From: Henckelia pumila
Taxonomy: Eukaryota; Streptophyta; Magnoliopsida; Lamiales; Gesneriaceae
Direction of reading: 5' to 3'
Length of the DNA stretch: 64,000 nt
Assembly: GCF_033568475.1 (NCBI RefSeq)
Contig: NC_133121.1
Coordinates: 131,100,375-131,164,374 of the forward strand
Positions 10,684-22,706 of this stretch are shown piece after piece. Numbering within the stretch: position 1 is the first letter of the stretch; each line of letters begins with the position of its first letter. A program made the translations under genes and the position numbers. Under the pieces are notes generated by a model. It did not search any database and was not told where the DNA came from. It saw only the letters and a list, made by a program, of their open reading frames with translations.

Positions 10684-11038
10684 TCACTTGTTGACATATT
10701 CTAAAGATAATGACATATTAAGGGGGAACTTAATATAAAATTCGAGCAACTTAATTTTGGATAATACAAATTAATTGTATTTATTCAATATTATACGCTC
10801 ATATGTTGTTATTTATGTAAAATTTATGTGTTGCATTTTAGAAATCATATTTCAATTCTCATGTTTTTGCATACTTTTCCAGTCTTTTTGATTATCACAA
10901 AAAGGGGGAGAATTAGTTTGGTTAAATACTTTAACTAAAGGGGAGAGTTAGTATGGTTAAATGCATGAAGAATAAAATCGGTTATTTGATAAACAAACTC
11001 TTCTTCACTAAAATCGGTTATTTGATAAACAAACTCTT
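10684..11038 (+). other. Copia-1 3' untranslated region up to the Gypsy-1 insertion
   Basis: Non-coding. It contains several polypurine runs (AAGGGGGAAC near 10720, AAAAAGGGGGAGAA near 10899, AAAGGGGAGAG near 10938) and a 38-bp tandem duplication (AATCGGTTATTTGATAAACA, near 10976 and 11014). The last five bases, CTCTT (11034-11038), are the left Gypsy-1 target duplication. I see no env-like frame. Confidence 0.7.
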
Positions 11039-13596
11039 TGAAACGACCCTAACTCTATAATAAATAAATATGCGGAAATTTTTTTTTTTTATACTACTAA
11101 ATAAAATATGTACATATATGCCCATACATATATGCACAGAATAAAATATTTAAAATAAACTAAATAAATAAATAAATAAATAAATACTTAAATAAAATGC
11201 ATTCTTTAAAATAAATAAATATCTGAGTCGACCCTATAATTAAAAATATACTGCATAAATAAATTGAATAGAATTTGCATGCACTGAAAATATTAAATAA
11301 AATATTCGAAACTCCCAATCGCTGTAAAATAAAATAAACTGTATCATGCTGACAAAAATAACAACATGCATAGTGACTCAGAATATATCACGGTCACGGG
11401 GCCACTGCAAGCATGCTCATACGTCCTCGCCTCCGGTGGGTACAATCTCATCCTCAACGTACTCACCTGCACCATACCAGTGTAGTGAGCCTAGAGGCCC
11501 AACATGCTAACATAACAAGGGTTTAAAATAATTTAAATCAATTTAATACTAATACATACATATACATGAATGAGCATGCTTAAAAATTACATAACATAAC
11601 TTAACTTAAATAAACATAAATATCATAATACATAACATTATTGAGCAATTCATTTTCTAACATAGCATGGTTGTATCCGTAGTGTAACCTTAAATCATAC
11701 ATTAAATACTGATCAGCGTGGAAACCTACGTACGTGGCCGGTGACGAATCACCTCTTAAATTGGCAGTAAACTGCCCTTCAATCATATGGGGACGAATCC
11801 CCCTTAAATTGTCACACTACTTCAACTTCCAACATAAAATATTTTCTTGCTCAACCTTAAACATTAAATCATGCATAAAATATTATTTCATGAATGCATG
11901 TACTTGAATAAAAATGTGTGTCCTTCATATATATTTAATTTAATTTTCTTACTAACATATAAATATTAAAATAACTTAAATGCATAAAAATAATTAAATA
12001 TATATTCAGGACACATGCAATTTCTCATGGATGGTCCTGGACTGCTGGCCCTAACACTCAAGCCCATTAAAATTTCACTAAGCCCAATAAGACTTAAACT
12101 GGCCCAATGGGCCCAAAAACCCAAAGACGGGCCCAATAAATTTTTATGGGCCCAAAGCCCATAAAATTAATGGACTAACTTAATTAAAATTTTAAAAGTC
12201 CAAATAAAATTATTTGGGAGTCCAAAAAATTTTATTTCAATTAAATTGATTCAAAAACCCAATAATTCTTAAAATATTTTAAAATTAAAAATACTCGAGC
12301 CCGGCCCACCAAACCCGGACCCGAACCTCCTGACCCGACCCTAGACCTATCCGACCTGACCCGGACACCCAGACCCGACCCAGGCCCCTAAACCCAGCCC
12401 AACCCGATGGCCCCCTCTCCCAATTTCCCTCGGCTGCGTGCAGCAGCCCTTCGAGGGCTGCTGCCGCGCCAGTCCGGCCACCCCTGGCCGGACCATCGCC
12501 GGCAGGACCCTCCCAAGGTCCTGTCGGACCTAACCTGCTCGGTGGTCCGACCCCATGCAGCCTAAACCCAGGAACCCGAAGGCCCTTCCCTTCGAACCCT
12601 AGACTGCACCCTTCTCGGCCGCCTGACTGAATATGCTACCTTGGGCTCGTTTGGCTCGAGCTCTTCGAGCCACACGAGTCCAGGCCAACCTCACACCCCC
12701 TTAGGACCCTGACCAGCCGACCTGTCATCCATGGTTAACCAAAACGTGGCCATGATTCAAGAAACAAACGAAGATAGTGCATAGTCATGCAACCCGTAAC
12801 AATTCCTGTGATTTTAAAGAAAATTTCTGATGCATAACACTACACACACGAATACTAACTGGGATGGTACGAAAATATACGAAGGAATCATGCCTTTCAC
12901 CGTAGATGACGAGAAAACACGAGCGTGGGACGGTTCCGGGACGACGGGACGAAAATACGGGCTTTTGGAGCTTCGAATCTCTTGGCTATGGCTTCCCTGG
13001 TTGACGGCTAAATGGAGAAGAGGAAGATGGAGGTGGGTGTCGGCTGAGTGGAAGAAAACGTGGGAGGTAGGTATAGGTTTAGGTTTTAGTTTATTAGAAA
13101 ATAGGGTAATTAAATATATAATTAAGGATATAATATATATATAAAATATAACCTAACCAAAACTCTAAAAGAAATCTTTAAAAATCTGAAATTTTATTGA
13201 AAAATCCCGAAATTAAAAATTAGGGGAATTTTAAAGATAATTAAAAATCATTATTTTGGCTAATTTTGGATAAAAATGACCCCTAAAATTAAATAAAATT
13301 AAATACTTAAAATTTTGAGATAATAAAACTCAAAATAATATTTTAAGGCTCCAAAAAGGCTCATAAAATAATTTGGCTAGAAAGTTGTCATCTCGTCCGT
13401 CCACGGTCCCGTCTACGCGATTAAATAATAAAAATACTAAAAATCATAAAAATCACTAATTATGGGTTAAATGCTTAAAAATAAATTAAATCATGCATAA
13501 ATAATTCACATAATTATTTAACCCATAAATCATAAATTTAAATAATTAAATATCTATGCAGGCGGATTTACGAAATTAAAAATACCGGGTGTTACA
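11039..13596 (-). repeat. Gypsy-1 3' LTR (left copy)
   Basis: 2558 bp, ending (minus strand) with TG...CA. A GC-rich block near 12300-12700 full of ACCCGACCC-type repeats contrasts with the AT-rich flanks. Two small ORFs here (11601-11786 and 12830-13144) recur in the other LTR because the LTRs are copies, not because they are genes. Confidence 0.94.
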
Positions 13597-13611
13597 ATTC
13601 TCCCCCCCTTA
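13597..13611 (-). other. Gypsy-1 polypurine tract
   Basis: Minus-strand AAGGGGGGGAGAAT lies directly before the 3' LTR. It is the expected plus-strand-DNA primer of LTR elements. Confidence 0.85.
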
Positions 13612-13641
13612 AATTGAATTTCGTCCTCGAAATTAAAGTAC

Positions 13642-16600
13642 TTACCCGAACATCTCCGGGTAGCGAGTCCTCATATCCTCCTCGGTCTCCCAAGTAGCTT
13701 CCTCCTCCGAGTGATTCAGCCACTGGACTCTGACCATCGGTATGACCCGCGTCCTAAGCCTCCGCTCCTCTCTAGCCAAGATCCGCACTGGTCTCTCCTC
13801 GTAAACAAGATCTGGTGGTAACTGTAAGGGCTCGAAATCCAACACATGCGACGGATTGGAGACATATCTCCGAAGCATGGATACATGGAACACGTTGTGC
13901 ACTGCCGCTAGCCCTGGAGGTAGAGCTAAACGATAGGCCAACGTGCCAACTCGCTCCAAGATCTCGAATGGCCCTATGTATCTCGGATTAAGCTTGCCTC
14001 TCCGCCCAAAACGCGCTACTCCCTTCATAGGTGACACCTTCAAGAATACGTGATCACCTACCGCGAACTCCAAATCGCGTCGTCTGGCATCCGCATAACT
14101 CTTCTGCCGACTCTGCGCAGTCCTCATCCTATCTCGAATCTGCGTCACTATGTCAGCTGTCTGCTGCACAATCTCTGGACCCAACAAAATCCTCTCTCCA
14201 ACCTCATCCCAATGCACCGGAGATCTGCATCTCCTCCCATACAGTGCTGCATAGGGAGCCATACCTATAGACGATTGAAAGCTGTTGTTATAGGTAAACT
14301 CCACTAATGGCAGTCTAGTCTCCCAAGATCCTCGAAAATCGATAACACAAGCTCTCAGAAGATCCTCGAGAACCTGGATCACTCTCTCGGACTGACCATC
14401 TGTCTGGGGATGAAATGCTGTACTGAACAAAAGTCTAGTCCCCAAAGCTGTGTGCAGACTCTTCCAAAACGCAGATGTGAATCTCGGATCTCTGTCTGAC
14501 ACAATAGACACTGGTATGCCATGCAGTCTAACAATCTCTCTGATGTAAAGCTCTGCATACTGTGTCAAAGTATAAGTAGTCCTCACCGGCAAGAAATGAG
14601 CTGACTTGGTGAGTCTATCCACAATCACCCAAATCGCTGTACAACCTCTGGCACTCCTCGGTAAGCCAACCACAAAGTCCATCGTAATATTCTCCCATTT
14701 CCATTCCGGAATAGAAATAGGTCTAAGAAGTCCTGCTGGACGCTGATGCTCTGCCTTGACTTGCTGACAAGTCAAGCACTCTGACACCACTCTCCCGATG
14801 TCACTCTTCATCCCGGGCCACCAATACAATAGCTGCAAATCTTTGTACATCTTCGTACTTCCAAGGTGAATGGAGTACGGAGATGTGTGAGCCTCTGCTA
14901 AAATCTCAGCTCTCAACTGATCGACGTTCGGTACCCACATCCTACCACGGTACTGAACGATACCATCCTCCACTGTATACAAGAGATTACCTCTAGCCTC
15001 ATCTCTCTGTCTCCATCGCTGTAACTCCTCATCAGTAGACTGTCCCTCTCTAATCCGATCTTGCAGGACTGGCTGCACCGTCAACACTGACAAGCTCGGT
15101 GCATGGCCACTCGGATAACACTCCAAGCCAAATCTCTGAATCTCACTCTGTAGTGGTAACTGTACAGTCAAACATGACACCACTGACGACTTCCGACTCA
15201 AAGCATCGGCCACCACATTAGCTTTACCCGGATGGTAGCTAATGTCACAGTCATAGTCCTTCACCAACTCCAACCATCTGCGCTGTCTCATGTTCAACTC
15301 CTTCTGTGTGAAGAAATACTTGAGACTCTTGTGGTCTGTGAAAATCTTGCACTTCTCGCCATACAGATAGTGCCTCCAGATTTTCAAAGCGAAGACCACT
15401 GCTGCCAACTCCAAGTCATGTGTCGGGTAGTTCTGCTCATGAATCTTCAGCTGCCTCGACGCATACGCAATAACCTTACCACACTGCATAAGCACTGCGC
15501 CTAAACCAAGTTTAGACGCGTCGGTGTACACCACTAACTCCTCGTGTGGTACTGTCATCGCTAACACTGGTGCTGTAGTGAGTGTTGCCTTCAACTGATC
15601 GAAGCTCCTCTGACAGTCTGAACTCCATATAAACTTCGCATTCCTCTTGGTCAAGGAAGTCAAGGGCACTGCAATAGAGGAAAAACCCTTGATGAACTTC
15701 CTGTAGTATCCGGCCAAACCCAAGAAACTGCGAATCTCTGAAGCATTCTTCGGAATGCCCCAATTCTGCACTGCCTCCACCTTAGACTGATCGACTGCAA
15801 CTCCATCTTTCGAAATAATGTGGCCAAGAAATGCCACCTGCTCAAGCCAAAACTCGCACTTGCTGAACTTGGCATACAATCGATGCTCCCTCAAAGTCTG
15901 CAAGGCGGTCTGAAGATGCTGTCTATGCTCCTCGATGCTCCTAGAATAGATCAAAATATCATCAATAAAGACTATGATGAACTGATCTAGATATGGCTGA
16001 AAGACTCGGTTCATGAGATCCATGAAAACCGCTGGAGCATTGGTCAACCCAAATGGCATCACCAAGAACTCGTAATGCCCATATCGTGTCCGGAAAGCAG
16101 TCTTGGACACATCTGTATCTCTAACCCGCAACTGATGGTAACCAGATCGCAGATCGATCTTGGAGAACACTGAAGCTCCCTGCAACTGGTCAAACAAGTC
16201 CTCTATCCTCGGCAGTGGATATTTGTTCTTCACTGTGACTCTGTTAAGCTCTCGGTAATCGATGCACAGTCTCATACTGCCATCCTTCTTCTTCACAAAC
16301 AACACCGGAGCTCCCCAAGGGAAAAGCTAGGTCGAACAAAGCCTTTCTCTAACAACTCCTGAATCTGCTCCTTCAACTCTTTCATCTCGGTAGGAGCAAG
16401 CCTGTACGGTGCCTTAGAGATAGGCACGGTGTCTGGCACTAAGTCGATACTGAACTCCACCTCTCTCACTGGTGGAATTCCGGCAACATCCTCCGGAAAA
16501 ACATCCGGAAAGTCACGAACCACCTCTAACTCTGATAATGATCTGCTAGATGGCTCTGAAGTCGTGACAATACTCGCTAGAAACCCCTGGCAACCCCGTC

Positions 16601-17014
16601 TCAACAACTTCCTCGCCTGAATATAGGATATCACCTGAGGAATGTCACTGCTCTGAGATGCATGAAAAGTGAACGGGTCGCCCCCTGTAGGTCTCACTGA
16701 CACTGATCTCCGACGAAAATCAATCGAAGCTCCATTGACTGTCAACCAGTCCATACCCAAAATAAGATCAAATCCACTCAAAGGCAATACTACTACATCT
16801 GCTCGAATGGAGTGTCCCTGCAGCTCTAACTCCAGTCCTCGAATAACCTTCGAGGTAGAAATAATCTGCCCTGACGGCACAGTAACATCATACCCACTGT
16901 CGCTACTCTCAGGTGTGATGCCTACCCGCCTGATAAACTCCAGGGAGATAAACGAATGCGTAGCTCCTGAATCTAGCAATGCAAACGTGGAGTTGCCTCC
17001 AACTAGAATTCTCC
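13642..17014 (-). pseudogene. Gypsy-1 pol (protease-RT-RNase H-integrase-chromodomain), one 1-nt frameshift
   Basis: Protease active site LLDSGATHSFIS lies at the start (about 16979). The RT follows with [36 protein letters not shown] and catalytic FIDDILIYS. RNase H has [13 protein letters not shown]. The integrase has an HHCC finger (H...H in [21 protein letters not shown]), then DD35E positions in [19 protein letters not shown] and DGQSERVIQ. The C-terminus ([21 protein letters not shown]) is a chromodomain-like tail typical of chromoviruses. The frame breaks near 16318: the expected SPWGAP reads SLGELR. One missing C in a CCC run explains it. Otherwise the coding sequence is open, and with gag it would be one polyprotein after splicing. 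Confidence 0.92.
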
Positions 17015-17218
17015 CTGCACGCAGAAAATTCCCAACAGTTTCATACCACTACTAAATTTTTCCCAACGAGTTCCTACAAATTCTTAATTCTAATCACAAG
17101 TAAAACATGCTTCCTATTCTAACATGCAGTTAAATAATCCAAATAACAAGAATCCCAAATTAAAGACTAAATTTTTAACCAAAGGAAAATTATTAAAATT
17201 ACTAGGGATAGGATATAC
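17015..17218 (-). other. Predicted 204-bp intron between gag and protease in Gypsy-1
   Basis: On the minus strand the gag frame reads DPDTSLITG up to G|GTATATCC (donor GT at 17218-17217) and then meets stops. The protease frame reopens after TGCGTGCAG|GGAG (acceptor ending at 17015). Joining G to GG restores ITG-R-ILVGGNS in phase, directly ahead of LLDSGATH. The segment is AT-rich with several stops, as an intron would be. Confidence 0.6.
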
Positions 17219-18263
17219 CGGTGATCAAGGAGGTGTCTGGATCTACCTCTTCAGCCTGCATCACGAACACCCTACCAGCGGTGTTCTTCTTCCTGGGGCA
17301 GTTAGCTATCTGATGCCCCGGCTCTCTACAGTGGAAGCAAACTCCTGCTCCCAATAGGCAAGGTCCCGAATGCATCTTCTGGCACTTCGGGCAAGTGGGA
17401 TAAGCTATGGCATTAGGGGCCCCGCCCCTCTGCTGCTGCTGCGGCCTCTGCTGCTGTGGCCTCTGCTGTGGATTCGGGCCCTTAGCCGGCCCTGTATACT
17501 GCTTCTTCGCAGGAGGCTGCGAAGATGGACGCTGGTATGCAGCCTGAAACTGTCTCTTTCCCTGCTGCTCCCTCTGGATCTCTCTCCGACCCTCCTCGGA
17601 ACGCAAGGCTCTACTCACTGCAGACTCGTATGTAAAGACGTCTGCCATACGCACATCATGCCGGATCTCAGCCTTCAGGCCCTCCACAAACTGTCGCATC
17701 TTCTCCTGCGGACTGTCAGCAATCATGGGCACAAAGTGACAGCCCCTCTCAAACTGGCTCACATACTCCACAACAGACCTGTCCCCCTGACGGAGACTCA
17801 TGAACTCACGGATCATGCGGCTGCGCACATCCTCAGTAAAGTACTTGGCGTAGAAGATACGCCTAAACTCCGTCCACGCCAGTGTGGGCAAGTGAACTCC
17901 CCTAGCTGCACCCTCCCACCATAGGGCTGCATCCCCTCTCATCATGTATGTCGCACAGTTCACCCTGTCGGTGTCTGTGATCCCCATGTAATCAAAGATG
18001 GACTCAAGAGAGCGAATCCATCCCTCAGCCACCAAAGGATCGGTGGTCCCAATAAACTCCTTAGGCCCCTTCTTCTGGAACCTTTCAGCCACGTCCTCCT
18101 CATGGGATAGTCTGGGACGTGCAGCCTGCTGCTCCAACAGAGCAGTAATCCCCGCCATCATCGTAGCACTGGCCTGCTCCAGTGCTGTCATAGGGTTCTG
18201 CGGAGGTGGCGGTGGAGGTGGAGGTGGAGGTCTCCCACGTCTGTTAACTGGTCTGGGAGGCAT
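17219..18263 (-). CDS. Gypsy-1 gag
   Basis: Starts at ATG 18263 (MPPRPVNRRGR), within a frame that is open a little further upstream. 348 codons precede the predicted splice donor. It has a proline run of ten residues near position 14-23 and the retrotransposon gag core (AERFQKKGPKEFIGTTDPLVAEGWIRSLESIFDYMG... WWEGAARG... EFRRIFYAKYF). A Gln/Pro-rich basic stretch and one CCHC knuckle (CFHCREPGHQIANC) follow, then VFVMQAEEVDPDTSLITG just before the intron. The gag binds RNA and forms particles. The frame is intact, so this gene is probably still functional. Confidence 0.92.
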
Positions 18264-18432
18264 TCTGCACCACCACATATTTATTTACGTAAATCGCCAT
18301 GCATAACTAAGTGTTTAAAAATTAATGCTAACTTAAATTCTTAAAATTAAATCATACTATAAACACTTAAAACTTACAGACCGGTAGCGTGGATTTCTGA
18401 GCTCGCATAGCAGTGAGGACCCCTCCGAGGAC

Positions 18433-18449
18433 CGTGCTCTGATACCAAC
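18433..18449 (-). other. Gypsy-1 primer binding site (initiator tRNA-Met)
   Basis: Minus-strand TTGGTATCAGAGCACGG directly follows the 5' LTR. The match confirms the minus orientation of the element. Confidence 0.9.
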
Positions 18450-20996
18450 TGAAACGACCCTAACTCTATAATAAATAAATATGCGGAAATTTTTTTTTTT
18501 TTTATACTACTAAATAAAATATGTACATATATGCCCATACATATATGCACAGAATAAAATATTTAAAATAAACTAAATAAATAAATACTTAAATAAAATT
18601 CATTCTTTAAAATAAATAAATATCTGAGTCGACCCTATAATTAAAAATATACTGCATAAATAAATTGAATAGAATTTGCATGCACTGAAAATATTAAATA
18701 AAATATTCGAAACTCCCAATCGCTGTAAAATAAAATAAACTGTATCATGCTGACAAAAATAACAACATGCATAGTGACTCAGAATATATCACGGTCACGG
18801 GGCCACTGCAAGCATGCTCATACGTCCTCGCCTCCGGTGGGTACAATCTCATCCTCAACGTACTCACCTGCACCATACCAGTGTAGTGAGCCTAGAGGCC
18901 CAACATGCTAACATAACAAGAGTTTAAAATAATTTAAATCAATTTAATACTAATACATACATATACATGAATGAGCATGCTTAAAAATTACATAACATAA
19001 CTTAACTTAAATAAACATAAATATCATAATACATAACATTATTGAGCAATTCATTTTCTAACATAGCATGGTTGTATCCGTAGTGTAACCTTAAATCATA
19101 CATTAAATACTGATCAGCGTGGAAACCTACGTACGTGGCCGGTGACGAATCACCTCTTAAATTGGCAGTAAACTGCCCTTCAATCATATGGGGACGAATC
19201 CCCCTTAAATTGTCACACTACTTCAACTTCCAACATAAAATATTTTCTTGCTCAACCTTAAACATTAAATCATGCATAAAATATTATTTCATGAATGCAT
19301 GTACTTGAATAAAAATGTGTGTCCTTCATATATATTTAATTTAATTTTCTTACTAACATATAAATATTAAAATAACTTAAATGCATAAAAATAATTAAAT
19401 ATATATTCAAGACACATGCAATTTCTCATGGATGGTCCTGGACTGCTGGCCCTAACACTCAAGCCCATTAAAATTTCACTAAGCCCAATAAGACTTAAAC
19501 TGGCCCAATGGGCCCAAAAACCCAAAGACGGGCCCAATAAGTTTTTATGGGCCCAAAGCCCATAAAATTAATGGACTAACTTAATTAAAATTTTAAAAGT
19601 CCAAATAAAATTATTTGGGAGTCCAAAAAATTTTATTTCAATTAAATTGATTCAAAAACCCAATAATTCTTAAAATATTTTAAAATTAAAAATACTCGAG
19701 CCCGGCCCACCAAACCCGGACCCGAACCTCCTGACCCGACCCTAGACCTATCCGACCTGACCCGGACACCCAGACCCGACCCAGGCCCCTAAACCCAGCC
19801 CAACCCGATGGCCCCCTCTCCCAATTTCCCTCGGCTGCGTGCAGCAGCCCTTCGAGGGCTGCTGCCGCGCCAGTCCGGCCACCCCTGGCCGGACCATCGC
19901 CGGCAGGACCCTCCCAAGGTCCTGCCGGACCTAACCTGCTCGGTGGTCCGACCCCATGCAGCCTAAACCCAGGAACCCGAAGGCCCTTCCCTTCGAACCC
20001 TAGACTGCACCCTTCTCGGCCGCCTGACTGAATATGCTACCTTGGGCTCGTTTGGCTCGAGCTCTTCGAGCCACACGAGTCCAGGCCAACCTCACACCCC
20101 TTAGGACCCTGACCAGCCGACCTGTCATCCATGGTTAACCAAAACGTGGCCATGATTCAAGAAACAAACGAAGATAGTGCATAGTCATGCAACCCGTAAC
20201 AATTCCTGTGATTTTAAAGAAAATTTCTGATGCATAACACTACACACACGAATACTAACTGGGATGGTACGAAAATATACGAAGGAATCATGCCTTTCAC
20301 CGTAGATGACGAGAAAACACGAGCGTGGGACGGTTCCGGGACGACGGGACGAAAATACGGGCTTTTGGAGCTTCGAATCTCTTGGCTATGGCTTCCCTGG
20401 TTGACGGCTAAATGGAGAAGAGGAAAATGGAGGTGGGTGTCGGCTGAGTGGAAGAAAACGTGGGAGGTAGGTATAGGTTTAGGTTTTAGTTTATTAGAAA
20501 ATAGGGTAATTAAATATATAATTAAGGATATAATATATATATAAAATATAACCTAACCAAAACTCTAAAAGAAATCTTTAAAAATCTGAAATTTTATTGA
20601 AAAATCCCGAAATTAAAAATTAGGGGAATTTTAAAGATAATTAAAAATCATTATTTTGGCTAATTTTGGATAAAAATGACCCCTAAAATTAAATAAAATT
20701 AAATACTTAAAATTTTGAGATAATAAAACTCAAAATAATATTTTAAGGCTCCAAAAAGGCTCATAAAATAATTTGGCTAGAAAGTTGTCATCTCGTCCGT
20801 CCACGGTCCCGTCTACGCGATTAAATAATAAAAATACTAAAAATCATAAAAATCACTAATTATGGGTTAAATGCTTAAAAATAAATTAAATCATGCATAA
20901 ATAATTCACATAATTATTTAACCCATAAATCATAAATTTAAATAATTAAATATCTATGCAGGCGGATTTACGAAATTAAAAATACCGGGTGTTACA
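18450..20996 (-). repeat. Gypsy-1 5' LTR (right copy)
   Basis: 2547 bp, nearly identical to 11039-13596. It differs in a poly-T length, an (AAAT)n length and a handful of substitutions (for example CTGCCGG for CTGTCGG near 19923). Confidence 0.94.
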
Positions 20997-21001
20997 CTCT
21001 T

Positions 21002-21134
21002 CTTCACTAATTGTTTAATTTAGGGGGAGTTTTATTCATGCAATTATATTGTGCAAATTTAAATTATTTATTTAATATTGTACATTTATTTCTCCTATTT
21101 AACCAAGTTTTGTGATCATCAAAAAGGGGGAGAT
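21002..21134 (+). other. Copia-1 3' internal end with polypurine tract
   Basis: Continuation of the Copia-1 non-coding region on the far side of Gypsy-1 (TCTTCACTAATTG follows the duplicated CTCTT). It ends in the polypurine tract AAAAAGGGGGAGAT (about 21121-21134), directly before the 3' LTR. Confidence 0.85.
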
Positions 21135-22658
21135 TGTTACGCCTTAAACGCATACAAATCTCGTGTTATGAGATTAATGTTTTTAATGCATTAACAAGTC
21201 TCATAATATTATGTTTTAATGATTATAAAACTCGGTTAATTGTTACTAACCATTTAAAGTGAGATTTTGCAGATTAGATTTATTTAAAAATAAATTATTG
21301 GAAGTTATTTTGAAGCTATACATGTATTTATAAAGTCTTGTATTGCTCATTGAATGGATGGAACATTGTTAAGAGATATGAAGAAAAAGAAAAGAAGAAG
21401 CCAAAGTATGGAGCAGCAACTTCCAAAAATTACTGGAAATTTTCTATAACTCCAAATCGGATCTCCACGGGTCATAATCTAGATAAAGAAGTTTTACAAG
21501 TACTTTCCAAATTTGAGAGCAATCCAACGGCTAGAATGAGAGATATGAATTTTTCCATATATGCTGCACAGTACCCACTTCTGCAAGGAACGAAACCATG
21601 AAGATTCGACTTCAGAAAATAACTGGGAATGTTTGAGAAATCCAAATCAAATCTTCACCAATCAGATTCCGTATTATGATGTTATAAAGCTTCTGTCCAA
21701 ACTTCAGGTCAATCCAACGGCTGGATTAAGAGATATGAATTTTGCAAATTTGTTGCACAGAATAGGTTTGAAAACATGATAAAGCGACTTCCGAAAATTA
21801 CTGGAAATGTTTGACTCGTTCAAATCAAATCTTCACCGTTCGGAATGAAGATCTAGATGTTTTAAAGCTTTAGTTAAAATTTCAGATCAATCCAACGGTT
21901 AGATTGGAAGATATGATTTTTCCACAAAATCCGCTCATTGCTGGAAAAAAGAAGGCAGCGGCGCCAAACACTTTTTGTCTCTCCTTGACTTCTTAACACA
22001 CGCTCCAAGCACTCAAATCAAATTTAAATCTTTGCCAACTATAAATAGAGGTCATCCAAGGTCATTTGAAGACATCCCAACTCATCTCTTCTCTCCTTTG
22101 CAAGCAATTTCTTACTATCAAAGTGTATGTATGATATATTTGAGAGTGTTTGTAAAAATAGTTTGTGAGTTGGTTGTGCTATTATTGTAAGCACTTGAGT
22201 GTGAAGCCAAGTGTGTTGTGCTATCGTTGTAAGCACTTAAGTGTGAAGCCAAGTGTGTTGTGTTATCGTTGTAAGCACTTGAGTGTGAAGCCAAGTGTTG
22301 TGTTGAGGCTATCCTTGGAGCCCTTAAGGCTAAGTGTTCGAGTTGTATCGGCGCGGTGATCGTGTTGAGTTGTACGGCTGTCCTTGGAGCCATCAGGGCC
22401 AAGACGTTGAAGTGCTAGTGGATCCTTGGTTAATCGACTTAACCAAGAAGGGGAGACGTAGACGATTTATCGTCGAACTTCCATAAACATCTCTTATCCC
22501 TTTTACTGCTTTATTTACATTACGCATTTATTTACCGCACTTATTATTTGATTGCTTAAGTCTTCCGCTTGCATACTTGCATAATCGCTTTAAATTGCTA
22601 AAGTTGCCAATATAACCAAAACCCCCCCCCCCCCCCCCCCCCCAATTAGGTTCTAACA
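21135..22658 (+). repeat. Copia-1 3' LTR
   Basis: 1524 bp. It carries the same U3 units and 42-bp repeats as the 5' LTR. A run of about 22 C (22622-22643) near its end corresponds to a shorter, T-interrupted run in the 5' LTR and accounts for much of the length difference. Confidence 0.93.
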
Positions 22659-22706
22659 CTGTTCATTTCTTTTCTCTGCCCTCAATTCAATCGTCGTAAG
22701 CTTTAC

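Larger units (their letters stand above)
11039..20996 (-). mobile_element. Gypsy-1: Ty3/gypsy chromovirus (Tekay/Del-like), nested in Copia-1
   Basis: Complete element with LTRs at 11039-13596 and 18450-20996, and perfect target duplication CTCTT (11034-11038 and 20997-21001). It lies on the minus strand: the primer binding site is next to the right LTR and the polypurine tract next to the left one. It encodes gag, protease, RT, RNase H, integrase and a chromodomain-like tail in one frame, apart from a predicted intron and one frameshift. By eye I find about six substitutions between the LTRs, plus small differences in A/T-run lengths. It is therefore clearly younger than the Copia-1 it interrupts. 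Confidence 0.95.
4879..22658 (+). mobile_element. Copia-1: SIRE-like Ty1/copia LTR retrotransposon, host to Gypsy-1
   Basis: A full-length element with LTRs at 4879-6391 and 21135-22658, both beginning TGTTACGCC and ending TTCTAACA. A perfect 5-bp target duplication flanks it: CTGTT at 4874-4878 and 22659-22663. The internal order PBS, gag, protease, integrase, reverse transcriptase, RNase H, polypurine tract is that of Ty1/copia. The gag opening (NRPPLFNGINYGYWKNRM) is SIRE/Maximus-like. The internal region is split by Gypsy-1. By eye the LTRs differ at roughly 25 positions over 1.5 kb. The pol has a stop and a frameshift, so this copy cannot move on its own. Confidence 0.93.

Noticed and set aside
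10684..11038. Possible env-like gene after Copia-1 pol (known in some SIRE elements)
   Set aside because: Together with 21002-21134 this region holds under 0.5 kb, with stops in all frames; no env-like frame is present.
11601..13144. Two ORFs (61 and 104 codons) present again, nearly identical, at 19002-19187 and 20230-20544
   Set aside because: They lie in the two LTRs of Gypsy-1. Conservation reflects LTR duplication in a young element, not selection, and no domain is recognisable.
14031..15504. Several plus-strand ORFs of 79-90 codons
   Set aside because: Antisense shadows of the intact Gypsy-1 pol frame.
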